In this document: in pieces, positions 17,118 through 27,500 of the stretch
Numbering within the stretch: position 1 is the first letter of the stretch
How the letters are laid out: each line of letters opens with the position of its first letter
Assembly (NCBI RefSeq): GCF_011682055.1
Contig: NZ_JAAQOM010000007.1
Location: 1 to 64,000 of the forward strand
Direction of reading: 5' to 3'
Origin: Telluria antibiotica
Lineage (GTDB): Bacteria > Pseudomonadota > Gammaproteobacteria > Burkholderiales > Burkholderiaceae_D
DNA: 64,000 bases
Program-made: the position numbers and the translations under genes
Notes under the pieces: model-generated
Seen by the model: the letters and a program-made list of their open reading frames with translations, nothing else
The model's database searches: none
What the model was told of the DNA's origin: nothing

Positions 17118-18203
17118 ATGACCGACTACGTACGCACGCGGGTTGCCAACCGCACCGGCATCATCACCCTGGACCGCCCGAAGGCCCTGAACTCGCTGTC
17201 GCTGGACATGGTCCGCGCGCTGACGGGCACGCTGCTCGATTGGCGCGACGACGCGGGCATCGATGCCGTCGTCATCACGAGCACGAGCGAGAAGGCGCTG
17301 TGCGCCGGCGGCGACATCCGCTTCTTCCACGAGGCCGGCCGCGCCACGCCGCAGACGGGCAGCCCGCTGCTGGAAGATTTCTTCACCGAGGAATACGCGC
17401 TCAATCATTTGATTCATTTTTATCCGAAGCCGTACATCGCGCTGATGGACGGCGTCGTGATGGGTGGCGGCATGGGCATCGCGCAGGGTGGGCCCGGCTG
17501 CGGCCTGCGCATCGTGACGGAACGCTCGAAGATCGCCATGCCCGAGGTGAACATCGGCCTGTTCCCGGACGTGGGCGGTAGCCACTTCCTGTCGCATGCG
17601 CCGGGCCGTCTCGGCCACTATCTCGGTGTGACCGGCGTGACCATCGGCGCCGCGGATGCGATCTACGTGGGCCTCGCCGACGTATTCGTCCCGGCCGCGC
17701 AGCTGGACGCGCTGCGCACCCTGATCGATGCGACGCCGGGTGCCGGGCTGCCTGCCGCGATCCGCGCGTTCGCCGCATCGTTTGCGCCCGAAGCCGGCGA
17801 ACTCGCGGCGCAGCGCGAGACGATCGACCGCCACTTCGGCGCGGATTCCGTCGCGGCCGTGATGGCGTCGCTGGAAGCGGATCCGAGCCCGTTCGCGCAG
17901 AAGACGCTGGCCACGCTGCGCCAGCGCTCGCCGCTGATGATGTCAGTGACGCGCGAGATGCTGGTGCGCGGCGAGAACCTCGGCGTGGCGGACTGCCTGC
18001 GCATGGAGCGCTCGCTCGTGCGCCGCACGTTCGAGCATGGCGAAGTGCTGGAGGGTGTGCGCGCGCTCGTCATCGACAAGGACAATGCGCCGCGCTGGGA
18101 TCCGCCGCAGCTCGCCGACGTCACGCCGGAGATGGTCGCGTCGTTCTTCGCGCCCGTGTGGCCGGCGCACGCGCATCCGCTGCGCGACTTGCGCGACGCG
18201 TGA
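17118..18203 (+). CDS. Enoyl-CoA hydratase/isomerase family protein, 3-hydroxyisobutyryl-CoA hydrolase-like
   Basis: 361 residues of the ECH_2 type. Oxyanion-hole motifs are CAGGDIRFFHEAG (about 57-69) and DGVVMGGGMGIAQGG (about 111-125). The stretch MPEVNIGLFPDVGGSHFLS carries the catalytic acidic residues. Length and the C-terminal domain match 3-hydroxyisobutyryl-CoA hydrolase, which acts in valine breakdown. An enoyl-CoA hydratase role cannot be excluded, and no valine catabolic genes are adjacent. The start at 17118 (MTDYVRTRV) is the conserved N-terminus; earlier in-frame ATGs lie in hpf and its terminator. Confidence 0.85.
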   Translation: MTDYVRTRVANRTGIITLDRPKALNSLSLDMVRALTGTLLDWRDDAGIDAVVITSTSEKALCAGGDIRFFHEAGRATPQTGSPLLEDFFTEEYALNHLIHFYPKPYIALMDGVVMGGGMGIAQGGPGCGLRIVTERSKIAMPEVNIGLFPDVGGSHFLSHAPGRLGHYLGVTGVTIGAADAIYVGLADVFVPAAQLDALRTLIDATPGAGLPAAIRAFAASFAPEAGELAAQRETIDRHFGADSVAAVMASLEADPSPFAQKTLATLRQRSPLMMSVTREMLVRGENLGVADCLRMERSLVRRTFEHGEVLEGVRALVIDKDNAPRWDPPQLADVTPEMVASFFAPVWPAHAHPLRDLRDA

Positions 18204-18250
18204 TCGGGGCTAATGGCGGGCTTGGGGAATCCACCCTCCGCGATGTCAAA

Positions 18251-18276
18251 CGTAGGGTGGGCACCCCGTGCCCACC
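18251..18276. repeat. REP-like palindrome between convergent genes
   Basis: CGTAGGGTGGGCACCCC then GTGCCCACC: arms GGTGGGCAC/GTGCCCACC around CCC. It lies between the hydrolase gene end (18203) and the rapZ end (18299), again in a convergent gap. Same family as the elements at 161, 258, 9385 and 22007. Confidence 0.8.
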
Positions 18277-18298
18277 GATGCCTGCATTGTGTTGACCA

Positions 18299-19162
18299 TC
18301 AGGGCTGTTCGCGGTGCCTGACGACGACCCGTTCCGTGTCGCCGAAATACGCGCCGAGACGCTCCGCCATGTAGACGGACCGGTGCTGCCCGCCCGTGCA
18401 GCCGACGGCCACCGTCAGATAGCTGCGGTTGTCCTTCTTGAACGACGGCAGCCACTTGGCGATGAACGCGCGGATGTCGGACAGCAGCTCGGCCGCCTGC
18501 GGTTGCGCGTCGAGGAAGGCGATCACGGGGGCGTCCTTGCCGTTCAGCGGGCGCAGCGTCTGGTCGTAATAGGGGTTCGGCAAGGCGCGTACGTCGAACA
18601 CGAAGTCGGCGTCGAGCGGCACGCCGCGCTTGAACGCGAACGATTCGAAATACAGCGTCAGCGGCGCGTACGTGACTTCGGCCAGTTCCTTGACCCACGC
18701 GCGCAGCTTGTTGGCCGACAGTTCGGACGTGTCGATCACGTGGCCCATCTTCTCGATCGGGCCGAGGCGGTCGCGTTCTTCCGAAATGCATTCGATCAGG
18801 GTGCGGCGCGACGCCGGATTCTCGCCGGGCCGCAGCTCGTGCGACAGCGGATGGCTGCGGCGCGTCTCGGAAAAGCGCGCGACGAGCGAGTGCGTGCTCG
18901 CGGTCAGGAAGATCACCTTGACCTGGTGGCCTTCCTCGCGCAGCGTGGCCACCGTCGTCGGCAGTTCGGCCAGCGATTCGGCACTGCGCGCGTCGACGGC
19001 GACGGCGATGCGCTTGGTCTCGCCGCCGTCCATGGTGCCGACGAGGGCCGGCAGCAGCGGGGGCGGCAGGTTGTCGACGCAGTAGTAGCCTGCGTCTTCG
19101 AGGACGTTCAGGGCGACGGATTTACCGGAGCCCGAGATACCGGTGATGAGTAGGATGCGCAT
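18299..19162 (-). CDS. rapZ: RNase adapter protein RapZ
   Basis: 287 residues. Walker A GISGSGKS at residues 8-15, a Walker-B-like region, and a conserved C-terminal block [21 protein letters not shown]. In enterobacteria RapZ brings the GlmZ sRNA to RNase E and senses glucosamine-6-phosphate. In beta-proteobacteria its target is not established. The start MRILLITG at 19162 is the conserved N-terminus. It follows hprK and ptsN on the same strand. Confidence 0.94.
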   Translation of the reverse strand: MRILLITGISGSGKSVALNVLEDAGYYCVDNLPPPLLPALVGTMDGGETKRIAVAVDARSAESLAELPTTVATLREEGHQVKVIFLTASTHSLVARFSETRRSHPLSHELRPGENPASRRTLIECISEERDRLGPIEKMGHVIDTSELSANKLRAWVKELAEVTYAPLTLYFESFAFKRGVPLDADFVFDVRALPNPYYDQTLRPLNGKDAPVIAFLDAQPQAAELLSDIRAFIAKWLPSFKKDNRSYLTVAVGCTGGQHRSVYMAERLGAYFGDTERVVVRHREQP

Positions 19163-19236
19163 GCGCCGATGATAGCATCGGCACGTATTTGCCGCATCGC
19201 ACAAGCCTTACGGTTGAGGTATTTGCAACAGCCGCG

Positions 19237-20172
19237 TCAGTCGCTGCTCATGGCTTGACGCTGCCGTTCCATGAACTCCTGCAGCGTATCGATCCCGCGC
19301 AGCTGCAGGATCGTATTGCGCACTGCAGCTTCCAGCAGCACGGCGATATTGCGGCCGGCCGCGACGGGAATGACGACCTTGCGGATCGGCAGGCCCAGCA
19401 CGTCCTCGGTGGGGAAGTGGAACGGCAGGCGTTCCACTTCTTCGTCCAGCGCGCCGCGCTTGACGAGGTGGACGATCAGTTTCAGACGCATCTTGCGGCG
19501 CACCGCCGTCTCGCCGAAGATCGCCTTGATGTCGAGGAGGCCCAGGCCGCGCACTTCCAGCAGGTTCTGCAGCAGCGGCGGGCAGCGGCCCTCGATCATG
19601 TTCGGGGCGATGCGCGAAAACTCCACGGCGTCGTCGGCGACGAGGCCGTGCGAGCGCGAAATCAGTTCCAGGCCCAGCTCGCTCTTGCCGAGGCCGGAAT
19701 CGCCCGTGATCAGCACGCCCACGCCCAGCACGTCCATGAACACGCCGTGCATGATGACGCGCTGCGCCAGCTTCTTCGACAGGTACACGCGCAGGTAGTC
19801 GATCACCTGCGCGGCCGGCAGCGGCGTCGAGAACAGCGGGATGTTCTGCTCGTCGCAGATGGCGAGGATGTCGGGCGGCGTGTCGAGGCCTTGCGCGATG
19901 AACAGCGCCGGCGGGCCGCCGGCGATCAGTTCGGAAATCACATGGCTGCGCGAGCCCGATTTCAGGCGTTGGTAATAATTCAGTTCCTGGTGGCCGAACA
20001 CCTGCATGCGGCCCGGGTGGATCAGGTTCAGGTGGCCGACCTGGTCCGCGGCGGAGACGGCATCACCCGAGATCTGGCGTTCGCCGCCCGGGAATCCGGC
20101 AAACCAGCCCAGTTGCAGGCTGTCGCGGTTGTCGTCGTACAGCCGTTGGATGGTCAGCGGGGTTTGCAGCAT
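19237..20172 (-). CDS. hprK: HPr kinase/phosphorylase
   Basis: 311 residues. The C-terminal kinase domain has Walker [17 protein letters not shown] (about 154-169) and the HprK signature around [17 protein letters not shown]. It phosphorylates a serine on HPr and also removes the phosphate. In proteobacteria it regulates the nitrogen-related PTS rather than sugar uptake. It is 15 bp downstream of ptsN; no ptsH or ptsI is in the window. Confidence 0.95.
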   Translation of the reverse strand: MLQTPLTIQRLYDDNRDSLQLGWFAGFPGGERQISGDAVSAADQVGHLNLIHPGRMQVFGHQELNYYQRLKSGSRSHVISELIAGGPPALFIAQGLDTPPDILAICDEQNIPLFSTPLPAAQVIDYLRVYLSKKLAQRVIMHGVFMDVLGVGVLITGDSGLGKSELGLELISRSHGLVADDAVEFSRIAPNMIEGRCPPLLQNLLEVRGLGLLDIKAIFGETAVRRKMRLKLIVHLVKRGALDEEVERLPFHFPTEDVLGLPIRKVVIPVAAGRNIAVLLEAAVRNTILQLRGIDTLQEFMERQRQAMSSD

Positions 20173-20187
20173 GGTCGCTTTCGCAGG

Positions 20188-20670
20188 TCAGCCGAGGGCT
20201 TGCAGGCTGGGCTGCCAGTTGATGATGCGTTCGTAGACCGACTTCGGATCGGTGTCCGTCGCCAGCGCCGTGCGGATCGCTTCGTCCGAGAACAGTTCCG
20301 CGATCTCCGACAGGATCTCGAGGTGCTGTTGCGTGACGTGGTCCGGGATCAGGAGGAAGAACAGCAGCTTGACCGGCTGCCCGTCCGGCGATTCGAACGG
20401 AATCGGCTCGGCCAGGCGCACGAACGCGGCCAGCGGTGCCTTCAGGCTCTTGCTGCCCTTGATGCGGCCGTGCGGCACGGCGACGCCGTGGCCGAGCCCG
20501 GTGGACCCGAGGCGCTCGCGCGCGAACAGGTTGTCCGACACGGTGGAGCGGGCGATGCCGCAGTTGTTCTCGAAGATCAGGCCGGCCTGCTCGAAGGCGC
20601 GCTTCTTGCTCGACACTTCGAGGTCGAGCTGCACGTTCTCGAGCGAGAGGATTTTGCTTAGATTAGTCAT
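20188..20670 (-). CDS. ptsN: PTS IIA-Ntr protein
   Basis: 160 residues of the EIIA-Ntr family. The phosphorylation site histidine lies in GLGHGVAVPHGRI (about residues 64-76). It receives phosphate from NPr/HPr and affects potassium transport and stress responses in other bacteria. It is the first gene of ptsN-hprK-rapZ, which converges on the rpoN-hpf strand rather than following it. Confidence 0.95.
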   Translation of the reverse strand: MTNLSKILSLENVQLDLEVSSKKRAFEQAGLIFENNCGIARSTVSDNLFARERLGSTGLGHGVAVPHGRIKGSKSLKAPLAAFVRLAEPIPFESPDGQPVKLLFFLLIPDHVTQQHLEILSEIAELFSDEAIRTALATDTDPKSVYERIINWQPSLQALG

Positions 20671-21006
20671 AACACGCTTCTATTGCGGGGCACCCTCAGG
20701 TGCTTGCGAGCGGGAATTATAGGCCGGTTTTATGGCCGTGTAATTCGATTTCGCATGTCGGTGGCGCTCGTCAGATTTCGCCCGCCAATGCGGTGCGATC
20801 GGGCCGTGCAGCCGGCTACCAGGCATGCGCAATTTCCGCTATGAAATCCCGAGTTTCACGCATGAAACATCCCCCCGGGGCCTCTTTTGCCGATTTTTCT
20901 AGCGCTAAGTTATCGCTTCGCATATCCAGCGGCGCTGCCGCGGATGTCGCCGGAAACGTACAGTGTAGATGGGGACAAACGGCAAAAAATCACCCATCCG
21001 CACCAT
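20671..21006. other. 336-bp intergenic region upstream of ptsN and downstream of queF
   Basis: It holds the ptsN promoter at 20716-20744 and a small dyad GCACC-CTCA-GGTGC at 20690-20703 in the predicted leader. The remaining 260 bp, with a CCCCCCGGGG tract at 20871-20880, show nothing I can assign. The short plus-strand open frames here have no family features. Confidence 0.5.
20716..20744 (-). promoter_or_regulatory. Sigma-70 promoter of ptsN-hprK-rapZ
   Basis: On the minus strand, -35 ATTACA (20739-20744) and -10 TATAAT (20716-20721) are 17 bp apart. Transcription would start near 20709, leaving a leader of about 39 nt. Confidence 0.6.
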
Positions 21007-21837
21007 TCATTGACGTGCAGCACGCAAATTCGGTGGTTTGCCCGTGCTGAAATTGGCGCGCCATGGGTTGATGTCCAGGCCGCCGCGACGGGTGTAGCGG
21101 GCGTAAACGGCGAGCTTGTGAGGCTTGCACTGCCGCAAGATGTCCGTGAAGATGCGCTCGACGCATTGCTCGTGGAATTCGTTGTGCTCGCGGAACCCGA
21201 TCAGGTAGCGCAGCAGGCTTTCCTGGTCGATCTGCGGACCGGCGTAGCGGATCTGCACGCTGCCCCAGTCCGGCTGGCCGGTGACGAGGCAGTTCGACTT
21301 GAGCAGGTGCGACACGAGGGTTTCCTCGACCGCCGCTTCGTCGTGGTTGGCCTTGAGCAGTTCCGGCGAAGGACTGTAGTTGTCGATGTCGACGTCGAGG
21401 CGGTCGATCAGCAGGCCGTCCAGCTCGCCCATCTTCAGCGTGCCGAAGTCCTCGGGCAAGGTGAGCGTCGCATGCACGGGCGCGCCGAACGCGGTCGACA
21501 AGTCCTCACGCAGCAGCGCGAGCAGGGCATCGGTGTTGGCGAGGCGCGTCTGGTTGAACGAGTTCAGGTACAGCTTGAAGGACTTCGATTCGACGATGTT
21601 GGGCGAATCGGCGGGCACGGTGAACGTGGCGATGGCGACTTGCGGCTTGCCGCGCAGGTTCAGCCACGACAGTTCGTAGGCGTTCCAGATATCGACCCCG
21701 AAGAAGGGCAGGGTGCCCGTCAGGCCGAGTTCGTCGCGCTTTTGCACGCGCGGGATGGGAAACAGCAGCTCCGGTGCGTACTCGGTCTGGTAGGCCGAGT
21801 TTTTGCCGAGAGGCGATTGTTCAGGGGTATTGGTCAT
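21007..21837 (-). CDS. queF: NADPH-dependent 7-cyano-7-deazaguanine reductase
   Basis: 276 residues, the long two-domain (YqcD) form of QueF. It reduces preQ0 to preQ1 in queuosine synthesis. The QueF motif [14 protein letters not shown] lies near residues 86-99 and the active-site cysteine in [13 protein letters not shown]. The start [12 protein letters not shown] at 21837 is chosen. The open frame upstream is not conserved-looking. Monocistronic by appearance. Confidence 0.95.
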   Translation of the reverse strand: MTNTPEQSPLGKNSAYQTEYAPELLFPIPRVQKRDELGLTGTLPFFGVDIWNAYELSWLNLRGKPQVAIATFTVPADSPNIVESKSFKLYLNSFNQTRLANTDALLALLREDLSTAFGAPVHATLTLPEDFGTLKMGELDGLLIDRLDVDIDNYSPSPELLKANHDEAAVEETLVSHLLKSNCLVTGQPDWGSVQIRYAGPQIDQESLLRYLIGFREHNEFHEQCVERIFTDILRQCKPHKLAVYARYTRRGGLDINPWRANFSTGKPPNLRAARQ

Positions 21838-22006
21838 GGTGTTTTCTCGATGCCGGCCATGCGACGCGGGGTGGCCGCGCGCATCCCGTGAGGGTAAGTC
21901 GATGCCGGTCCGGCGGCGGCAAGGCGGCGTATCGTACACCTTTCCCGCGATCGTTGCGCGCACCGTTAATGGATGCGTTGCGGGTCATGGCGGCCAACGA
22001 ATGATT

Positions 22007-22110
22007 CGTAGGGTGGGCTCCCCGAGCCCACGCGGAAGCCAACGCTATGTTGGCGTCACGCGTGGGCACGTGATTCATGCCCCCGGTATCAATCACCCCA
22101 CCCTGCGCGC
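22007..22110. repeat. Composite REP-like element with nested hairpins
   Basis: It begins with GTAGGGTGGGCTC-CC-GAGCCCACGCG (22008-22034, the 258-type palindrome). A second hairpin follows at about 22039-22054 (GCCAAC/GTTGGC). The far end CCCACCCTGC (22097-22106) pairs with GTAGGGTGGG (22008-22017) with one mismatch. The element could fold as an outer stem enclosing internal hairpins. It fills the gap between queF and ilvA, and nothing else is seen in that 294-bp gap. Confidence 0.7.
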
Positions 22111-22131
22111 TTATGATCCGCAGCGGACGGG

Positions 22132-23664
22132 TCAGAGGAACAGCTTGTAGACGGGATTCGCGCTCTCGTCCCAATAGCGATAACCGAGCGTCGCGAGGAA
22201 CTGGCGGAATTCGTCCATCTCGCCGGACGGCACCTGGAGCCCGACGAGGATGCGGCCCACGTCGCCGCCCTGGTTCCGGTAGTGGAACAGCGAGATGTTC
22301 CAGTTCGGCGCCATGCTGTCCAGGAAGCGCATCAGCGCGCCCGGGCGTTCCGGGAATTCGAAGCGGTACAGGAGTTCGTCGTGCGCGAGCCCGCTCTTGC
22401 CGCCGACGAGGTGGCGCACGTGCTGCTTCGCCAGTTCGTCGTGCGTGAGGTCGAGCGTCTTGAAGCCGTGCTCCTCGAACGTGCGCGCGACGGTGCCCGA
22501 CTCGCTGCGGCTGCCGATCTGCACGCCGACGAAGACGTGGGCTTCGGCCTCGTCGCTGATGCGGTAGTTGAACTCGGTGACGTTGCGCGGGCCGATCAGC
22601 GAACAGAAACGCTTGAAGCTGCCGCGCTGCTCGGGGATCGTCACGGCGAACACGGCTTCGCGCGCCTCGCCCAGTTCGGCGCGTTCGGCGACGAAGCGCA
22701 GGCGGTCGAAGTTCATGTTGGCGCCGCACGCGACAGCGACGAGCGTCTCGCCGCGCACCGGATTCTTCGTCATTTGCGAACGCTCCACGTACGCCTTCGC
22801 GCCCGCGATGGCCAGCGCGCCCGACGGCTCGACGATGCTGCGCGTGTCCGTGAACACGTCCTTGATGGCGGCGCACAGCGCATCGTTGTCGACGATGATG
22901 ATCTCGTCGACCAGTTGCTGGCACAGGCGGAACGTCTCGGCGCCGACGAGGCGCACGGCGGTGCCGTCCGCGAACAGGCCGACGTCGGAGAGGGTCACGC
23001 GCTCACCGGCCTTCAGGCTGCGCGCCATCGCGTCCGAATCGTTCGTCTGCACGCCGATGATCTTGATGTCGGGACGGATCTGCTTCACGTACGCGGCCAC
23101 GCCGCTGATCAGGCCACCGCCGCCGATCGCGAGGAAGATCGCGTGGATCGGCGCCGAATGCTGGCGCAGGATCTCGACGCCGATCGTGCCCTGGCCGGCG
23201 ATGACGTCCGGATCGTCGAACGGGTGCACGAACGCGAGCTTCTGTTCCTTCTCCAGCATCTGCGCATGGTTGAACGCGTCCGTGTACGACTCGCCGTGCA
23301 GCACGACTTCCACGTTGCTGCCGCCGAACGCGCGCACCGCGTCGACCTTCACGCTGGGCGTCGTGGTCGGCATGACGATCACGGCGCGGCACTTCAGGCG
23401 TGCCGCCGACATGGCGACGCCTTGCGCGTGGTTGCCCGCCGAGGCGCAAATGACGCCGCGGTTCAGTTGCGACTCCGACAGGTTCGCCATCTTGTTGTAG
23501 GCGCCGCGCAGCTTGAAGCTGAACACGCTCTGCATGTCCTCGCGCTTCAGGTAAATCTTGTTGTCGGTGCGCTTCGACAGGCTGGGAGCGTATTCCAGCG
23601 GGGTTTCGACGGCCACGTCGTAGACGCGCGCGGTGAGGATTTTCTTGAGGTAGTCGGTAGTCAT
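22132..23664 (-). CDS. ilvA: Biosynthetic threonine ammonia-lyase (threonine deaminase)
   Basis: 510 residues. PLP-dependent: it turns threonine into 2-oxobutyrate for isoleucine synthesis. The PLP lysine lies in SVFSKLRGAYNK-like VFSFKLRGAYNKM (about residue 57). The phosphate-binding loop is AIGGGGLISG and the substrate loop SAGNHAQGVA. Two ACT-like regulatory domains at the C-terminus (ERAELGEAREAVFAVTIPE, LTHDELAKQHVRHLVG) bind isoleucine/valine in the family. The start MTTDYLKKIL at 23664 is used; the frame runs further upstream without family features. Confidence 0.95.
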   Translation of the reverse strand: MTTDYLKKILTARVYDVAVETPLEYAPSLSKRTDNKIYLKREDMQSVFSFKLRGAYNKMANLSESQLNRGVICASAGNHAQGVAMSAARLKCRAVIVMPTTTPSVKVDAVRAFGGSNVEVVLHGESYTDAFNHAQMLEKEQKLAFVHPFDDPDVIAGQGTIGVEILRQHSAPIHAIFLAIGGGGLISGVAAYVKQIRPDIKIIGVQTNDSDAMARSLKAGERVTLSDVGLFADGTAVRLVGAETFRLCQQLVDEIIIVDNDALCAAIKDVFTDTRSIVEPSGALAIAGAKAYVERSQMTKNPVRGETLVAVACGANMNFDRLRFVAERAELGEAREAVFAVTIPEQRGSFKRFCSLIGPRNVTEFNYRISDEAEAHVFVGVQIGSRSESGTVARTFEEHGFKTLDLTHDELAKQHVRHLVGGKSGLAHDELLYRFEFPERPGALMRFLDSMAPNWNISLFHYRNQGGDVGRILVGLQVPSGEMDEFRQFLATLGYRYWDESANPVYKLFL

Positions 23665-23775
23665 GATCGATGCGGGCTGTTCGGGTTCCGGGGCGACGCT
23701 GACTGTCCTGCTTGGTGGGTAACCGAGGCGAGCAGTGCGGCAGCTTGGCTTGGTAGAGCCTGGCGTACCGTGTCG

Positions 23776-23802
23776 TTGCGAGATGTTTCTCCTCATTATA
23801 AT
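23776..23802 (+). promoter_or_regulatory. Putative promoter of the YqaA-family gene; symmetric -10 box
   Basis: TTGCGA (23776-23781) and TATAAT (23797-23802) are separated by 15 bp. The -10 sits in the perfect palindrome CATTATAATG (23794-23803), so TATAAT also reads on the minus strand and could serve ilvA. No good -35 is seen for that direction. Confidence 0.4.
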
Positions 23803-23841
23803 GTACTCAACTTATCGTTCCGCCGTCCATCCTTTTTGCCG

Positions 23842-24345
23842 ATGATCGAATCCGCCGTCCTGTGGCTGCTGAAATTCCTCGCCGTGCCCACCGTCGGGCT
23901 CACGTCGGTATTCCTCATCGCCTTCGTCTCCGCCACGCTGCTGCCGCTCGGCTCGGAGCCGGCCGTGTTCGCCGTCGTGAAGGCGAATCCCGCCATGTTC
24001 TGGCCCGTGATCCTCGTCGCCACGCTGGGGAACACGCTGGGCGGCGTCGTCGACTACTGGATCGGCTACCGCGCCAAGGTCGCCTTCGCGAAGGAACGCA
24101 CGTCGCGCTGGTTCCACTGGCTGAAGCGCTATGGCGCGAAGACGATGCTGCTGTCGTGGGTGCCCGGCATCGGCGACCCGCTGTGCACGCTGGCCGGCTG
24201 GCTGCACCTGCCGTTCTGGCCCAGCGTCATCTATATGGCCATCGGCAAATTCGGGCGCTACGTCTTCATGACGGTGACCTTGCTGTACGTGCCCGACGGG
24301 TGGTGGAAGTGGCTCGGGGAGATGGGCAACAAACTGTTCGGATGA
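23842..24345 (+). CDS. YqaA-family membrane protein (DedA/VTT-like)
   Basis: A 167-residue inner-membrane protein with about four hydrophobic segments. The VTT/DedA-type signature lies in ATLGNTLGGVVDYWIGY and the loop FLIAFVSATLLPLGSEPAVFAV. The end is WWKWLGEMGNKLFG. DedA-superfamily members flip or transport lipid carriers; the job of YqaA is not settled. The gene diverges from ilvA. Confidence 0.83.
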   Translation: MIESAVLWLLKFLAVPTVGLTSVFLIAFVSATLLPLGSEPAVFAVVKANPAMFWPVILVATLGNTLGGVVDYWIGYRAKVAFAKERTSRWFHWLKRYGAKTMLLSWVPGIGDPLCTLAGWLHLPFWPSVIYMAIGKFGRYVFMTVTLLYVPDGWWKWLGEMGNKLFG

Positions 24346-24520
24346 GGGCGCATCCGGCGGCGTGGATAAGATGTCCCTTCTCCGGCCACGCCGAGCTTTT
24401 GCCGGAAAATCTTGCATTCCGCCAAAACATATTTGCATGAAATCGCGATTTTCCACCGGTTTCTGCTTTTCCCACGTTGCAAAAATCGTTCCTTCCCCAG
24501 CGTGGTGCATCGCAATAAGC

Positions 24521-24526
24521 TAGAAT
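24521..24526 (+). promoter_or_regulatory. Putative -10 box of the FAD/FeS dehydrogenase gene
   Basis: TAGAAT lies 39 bp upstream of the start in the 219-bp gap 24346-24564. No convincing -35 is visible. The gap also holds a weak dyad GGCGTGG/CCACGCC near 24357-24390. Nothing else is apparent. Confidence 0.3.
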
Positions 24527-24564
24527 AGACAGTCCTACGCGTCAGTACGACAGTCGATCTCTCC

Positions 24565-27500
24565 ATGAACGCTCCTGCCAATATCCACGCCCTGCTCGAA
24601 GAAAACGCGCCGATCCGCCTGCGCGAGATCCCTTATAACTACACGTCGTTCTCCGATCGCGAGATCGTGATCCGACTGCTGGGCGAGTCATCGTGGCAGT
24701 TGCTGGACGAATTGCGCGGCGCCCGCCAGACCGGGCGCTCGGCGCGCATGCTGTACGAGGTCCTGGGCGACATCTGGGTCGTGCGCCGCAATCCGTACCT
24801 GCAGGACGACCTGCTGGACAACCCGAAGCGTCGCGCCAAGCTGATCGAGGCGCTGCACCACCGCCTCGCGGAAGTCGACAAGCGCCGCCTCACGGTGGAC
24901 GCGGGCGAATCCGATCCGGCCACGGCGGCACGCCGCAGCGCCGCCGTCGAACAGCTGCTCGTCGCCGCGCGCAAGGCCGTCGACGACTTCGGCAGCGAGT
25001 TCCGCCAGACGTACGACCTGCGCAAGCGCGCGAAGGCCGTGCTGGGTCGCTACACGGATAAACGCAACATCCGCTTCGACGGCATGCACCGCACGTCGCA
25101 CGTGACGGATGCCACCGACTGGCGCGTCGAATACCCGTTCCTCGTCCTCGTGCCGGATTCGGAAGAGGAGATGGCCGGCCTCGTGAAAGGCTGCATCGAA
25201 CTCGGGCTGACCATCATCCCGCGCGGCGGCGGCACCGGCTACACGGGCGGTGCGATCCCGCTGTCGCCGATGTCGGCCGTGATCAACACGGAAAAGCTGC
25301 TGCAGATGGGCGAGGTCGAGATGACGCGCCTGCCCGGTGTCGACCGCGACTACGCGACGATCTACACGGGCGCCGGCGTCGTCACGCAGCGCGTGTCGCA
25401 GGCCGCCGAAAAGGCCGGCTTCGTGTTCGCCGTCGACCCGACCTCCGCACACGCCTCCTGCATCGGCGGTAACATCGCGATGAACGCGGGCGGCAAGAAG
25501 GCCGTCCTGTGGGGCACGGCGCTGGATAACCTGGCCTCGTGGCGCATGGTCGACCCGAACGGCGACTGGCTCGACGTCACGCGCATCGACCACAACCTGG
25601 GCAAGATCCACGATGCGCCCGTCGCCACGTTCAAGCTCGAATGGACGCATCCGTCCGAGAAGGGCGCGCCGAAAGGGGCGCCGTTCCGCACCGAGACGCT
25701 CGCCATCGAAGGCCGCCGCTTCCGCAAGGAAGGCCTCGGCAAGGACGTCACCGATAAATTCCTCGCAGGCCTGCCGGGCATCCAGAAAGAGGGCACCGAT
25801 GGCTTGATCACGTCGTCGCGCTGGATCCTGCACAAGATGCCGAAGTTCACGCGCACCGTCGCGCTGGAATTCTTCGGCCAGGCACGCGATGCGATCCCGT
25901 CGATCGTCGAAATCAAGGATTACCTGGACAGCCTGCCGAAGAGCGGCAAGCCGGAATTCGAAAGCCTGCGCCTCGCGGGCCTGGAGCACCTGGACGAGCG
26001 TTACCTGCGCGCCGTCGGCTACGCAACGAAGTCCAAGCGCGGCACCTTGCCGAAGATGGCACTGTTCGGTGACATCGTCGGCGACGACGAGAACGCCGTC
26101 GCGCTGGCCACGTCGGAAGTCGTGCGCCTCGCGAATACGCGCGTGGGTGAGGGCTTCGTCGCCGTCAGCCCGGAAGCGCGTAAAAAATTCTGGCTCGACC
26201 GCTCGCGCACCGCGGCCATCGCGCGCCACACGAACGCTTTCAAGATCAACGAAGACGTCGTCATCCCGCTGAACCGCATGGGCGAGTACACGGACGGCAT
26301 CGAGCGCATCAACGTCGAACTGTCGATCAAGAACAAGCTGCAACTCGTCGAAGAACTGCACGCGTACTTCGCGTCCGGGAACCTGGACGTGACGAAGGCG
26401 GACGACGCGACGGGCGAAGGCGTGTCGAAGGAAGAGATCCTCGGCGACCGTCCGCAGCAGGGCGACGACCTGCTGGCCCGCGTGGCCGCGCGCTGGACCT
26501 GGATCCTGGCGAACCTCGACCAGCCGCTGGGCGCCGTGCTCGACAAGCTCGCCGAGGTCGGCCTCGATGGCTTGACCGGCACGTTCCAGGCGCGCCTCGC
26601 GCAGCAGCCGCAGGCCACGCTGTTCGACGTCGTGCAGGACCACACCGTGCGCGTCTCGTGGAAGCAGGAGATCCGCGCGCCGCTGCGCCAGATCTTCAAC
26701 GGCGCAGCCTATGAACCGATCCTCGCCGAAGCCACCGCGATCCACAAGCGCGTGCTGCGCTCGCGCGTGTTCGTCGCGCTGCACATGCACGCGGGCGACG
26801 GCAACGTCCACACGAACCTGCCGGTGAACTCGGACGACTACGCGATGCTGCAGGACGCGCACAAGGCCGTCGAGCGCATCATGAAGCTGGCGCGCTCGCT
26901 GGACGGCGTCATCTCGGGCGAACACGGCATCGGCATCACGAAGCTGGAATTCCTCACCGACGACGAGATCCGCGACTTCCGCGACTACAAACAGCGCGTC
27001 GATCCGGAAGGCCGCTTCAACAAGGGCAAGCTGCTGAACAGCGATACGGCATACGCCGACCTGCGCAACGCGTACACGCCGTCGTTCGGCCTGATGGGCC
27101 ACGAGTCGCTGATCATGCAGCAGAGCGACATCGGCGAGATCGCCAACAGCGTCAAGGACTGCCTGCGCTGCGGGAAGTGCAAGCCCGTGTGCACGACGCA
27201 CGTGCCGCAATCGAATTTGCTGTACTCGCCGCGCGACAAGATCCTCGCGACGTCCGCGCTGATCGAAGCGTTCCTGTACGAAGAGCAGACCCGCCGCGGC
27301 GTCTCGATCCGCCACTGGGAAGAATTCGAGGACGTGTCCGACCACTGCACCGTGTGCCACAAGTGCGTGACGCCGTGCCCTGTGAACATCGACTTCGGCG
27401 ACGTTTCGATGAACATGCGTAACCTGCTGCGCAAGATGGACAAGCGCAGCTTCAAGCCGGCGCAGCGCGCGGGCATGTTCTTCCTGAACGCGACCGACCC

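Noticed and set aside
20700..21050. Plus-strand open frame in the ptsN-queF gap
   Set aside because: It would run through the ptsN promoter, has no ribosome-binding site, no known motif, and overlaps the queF end.
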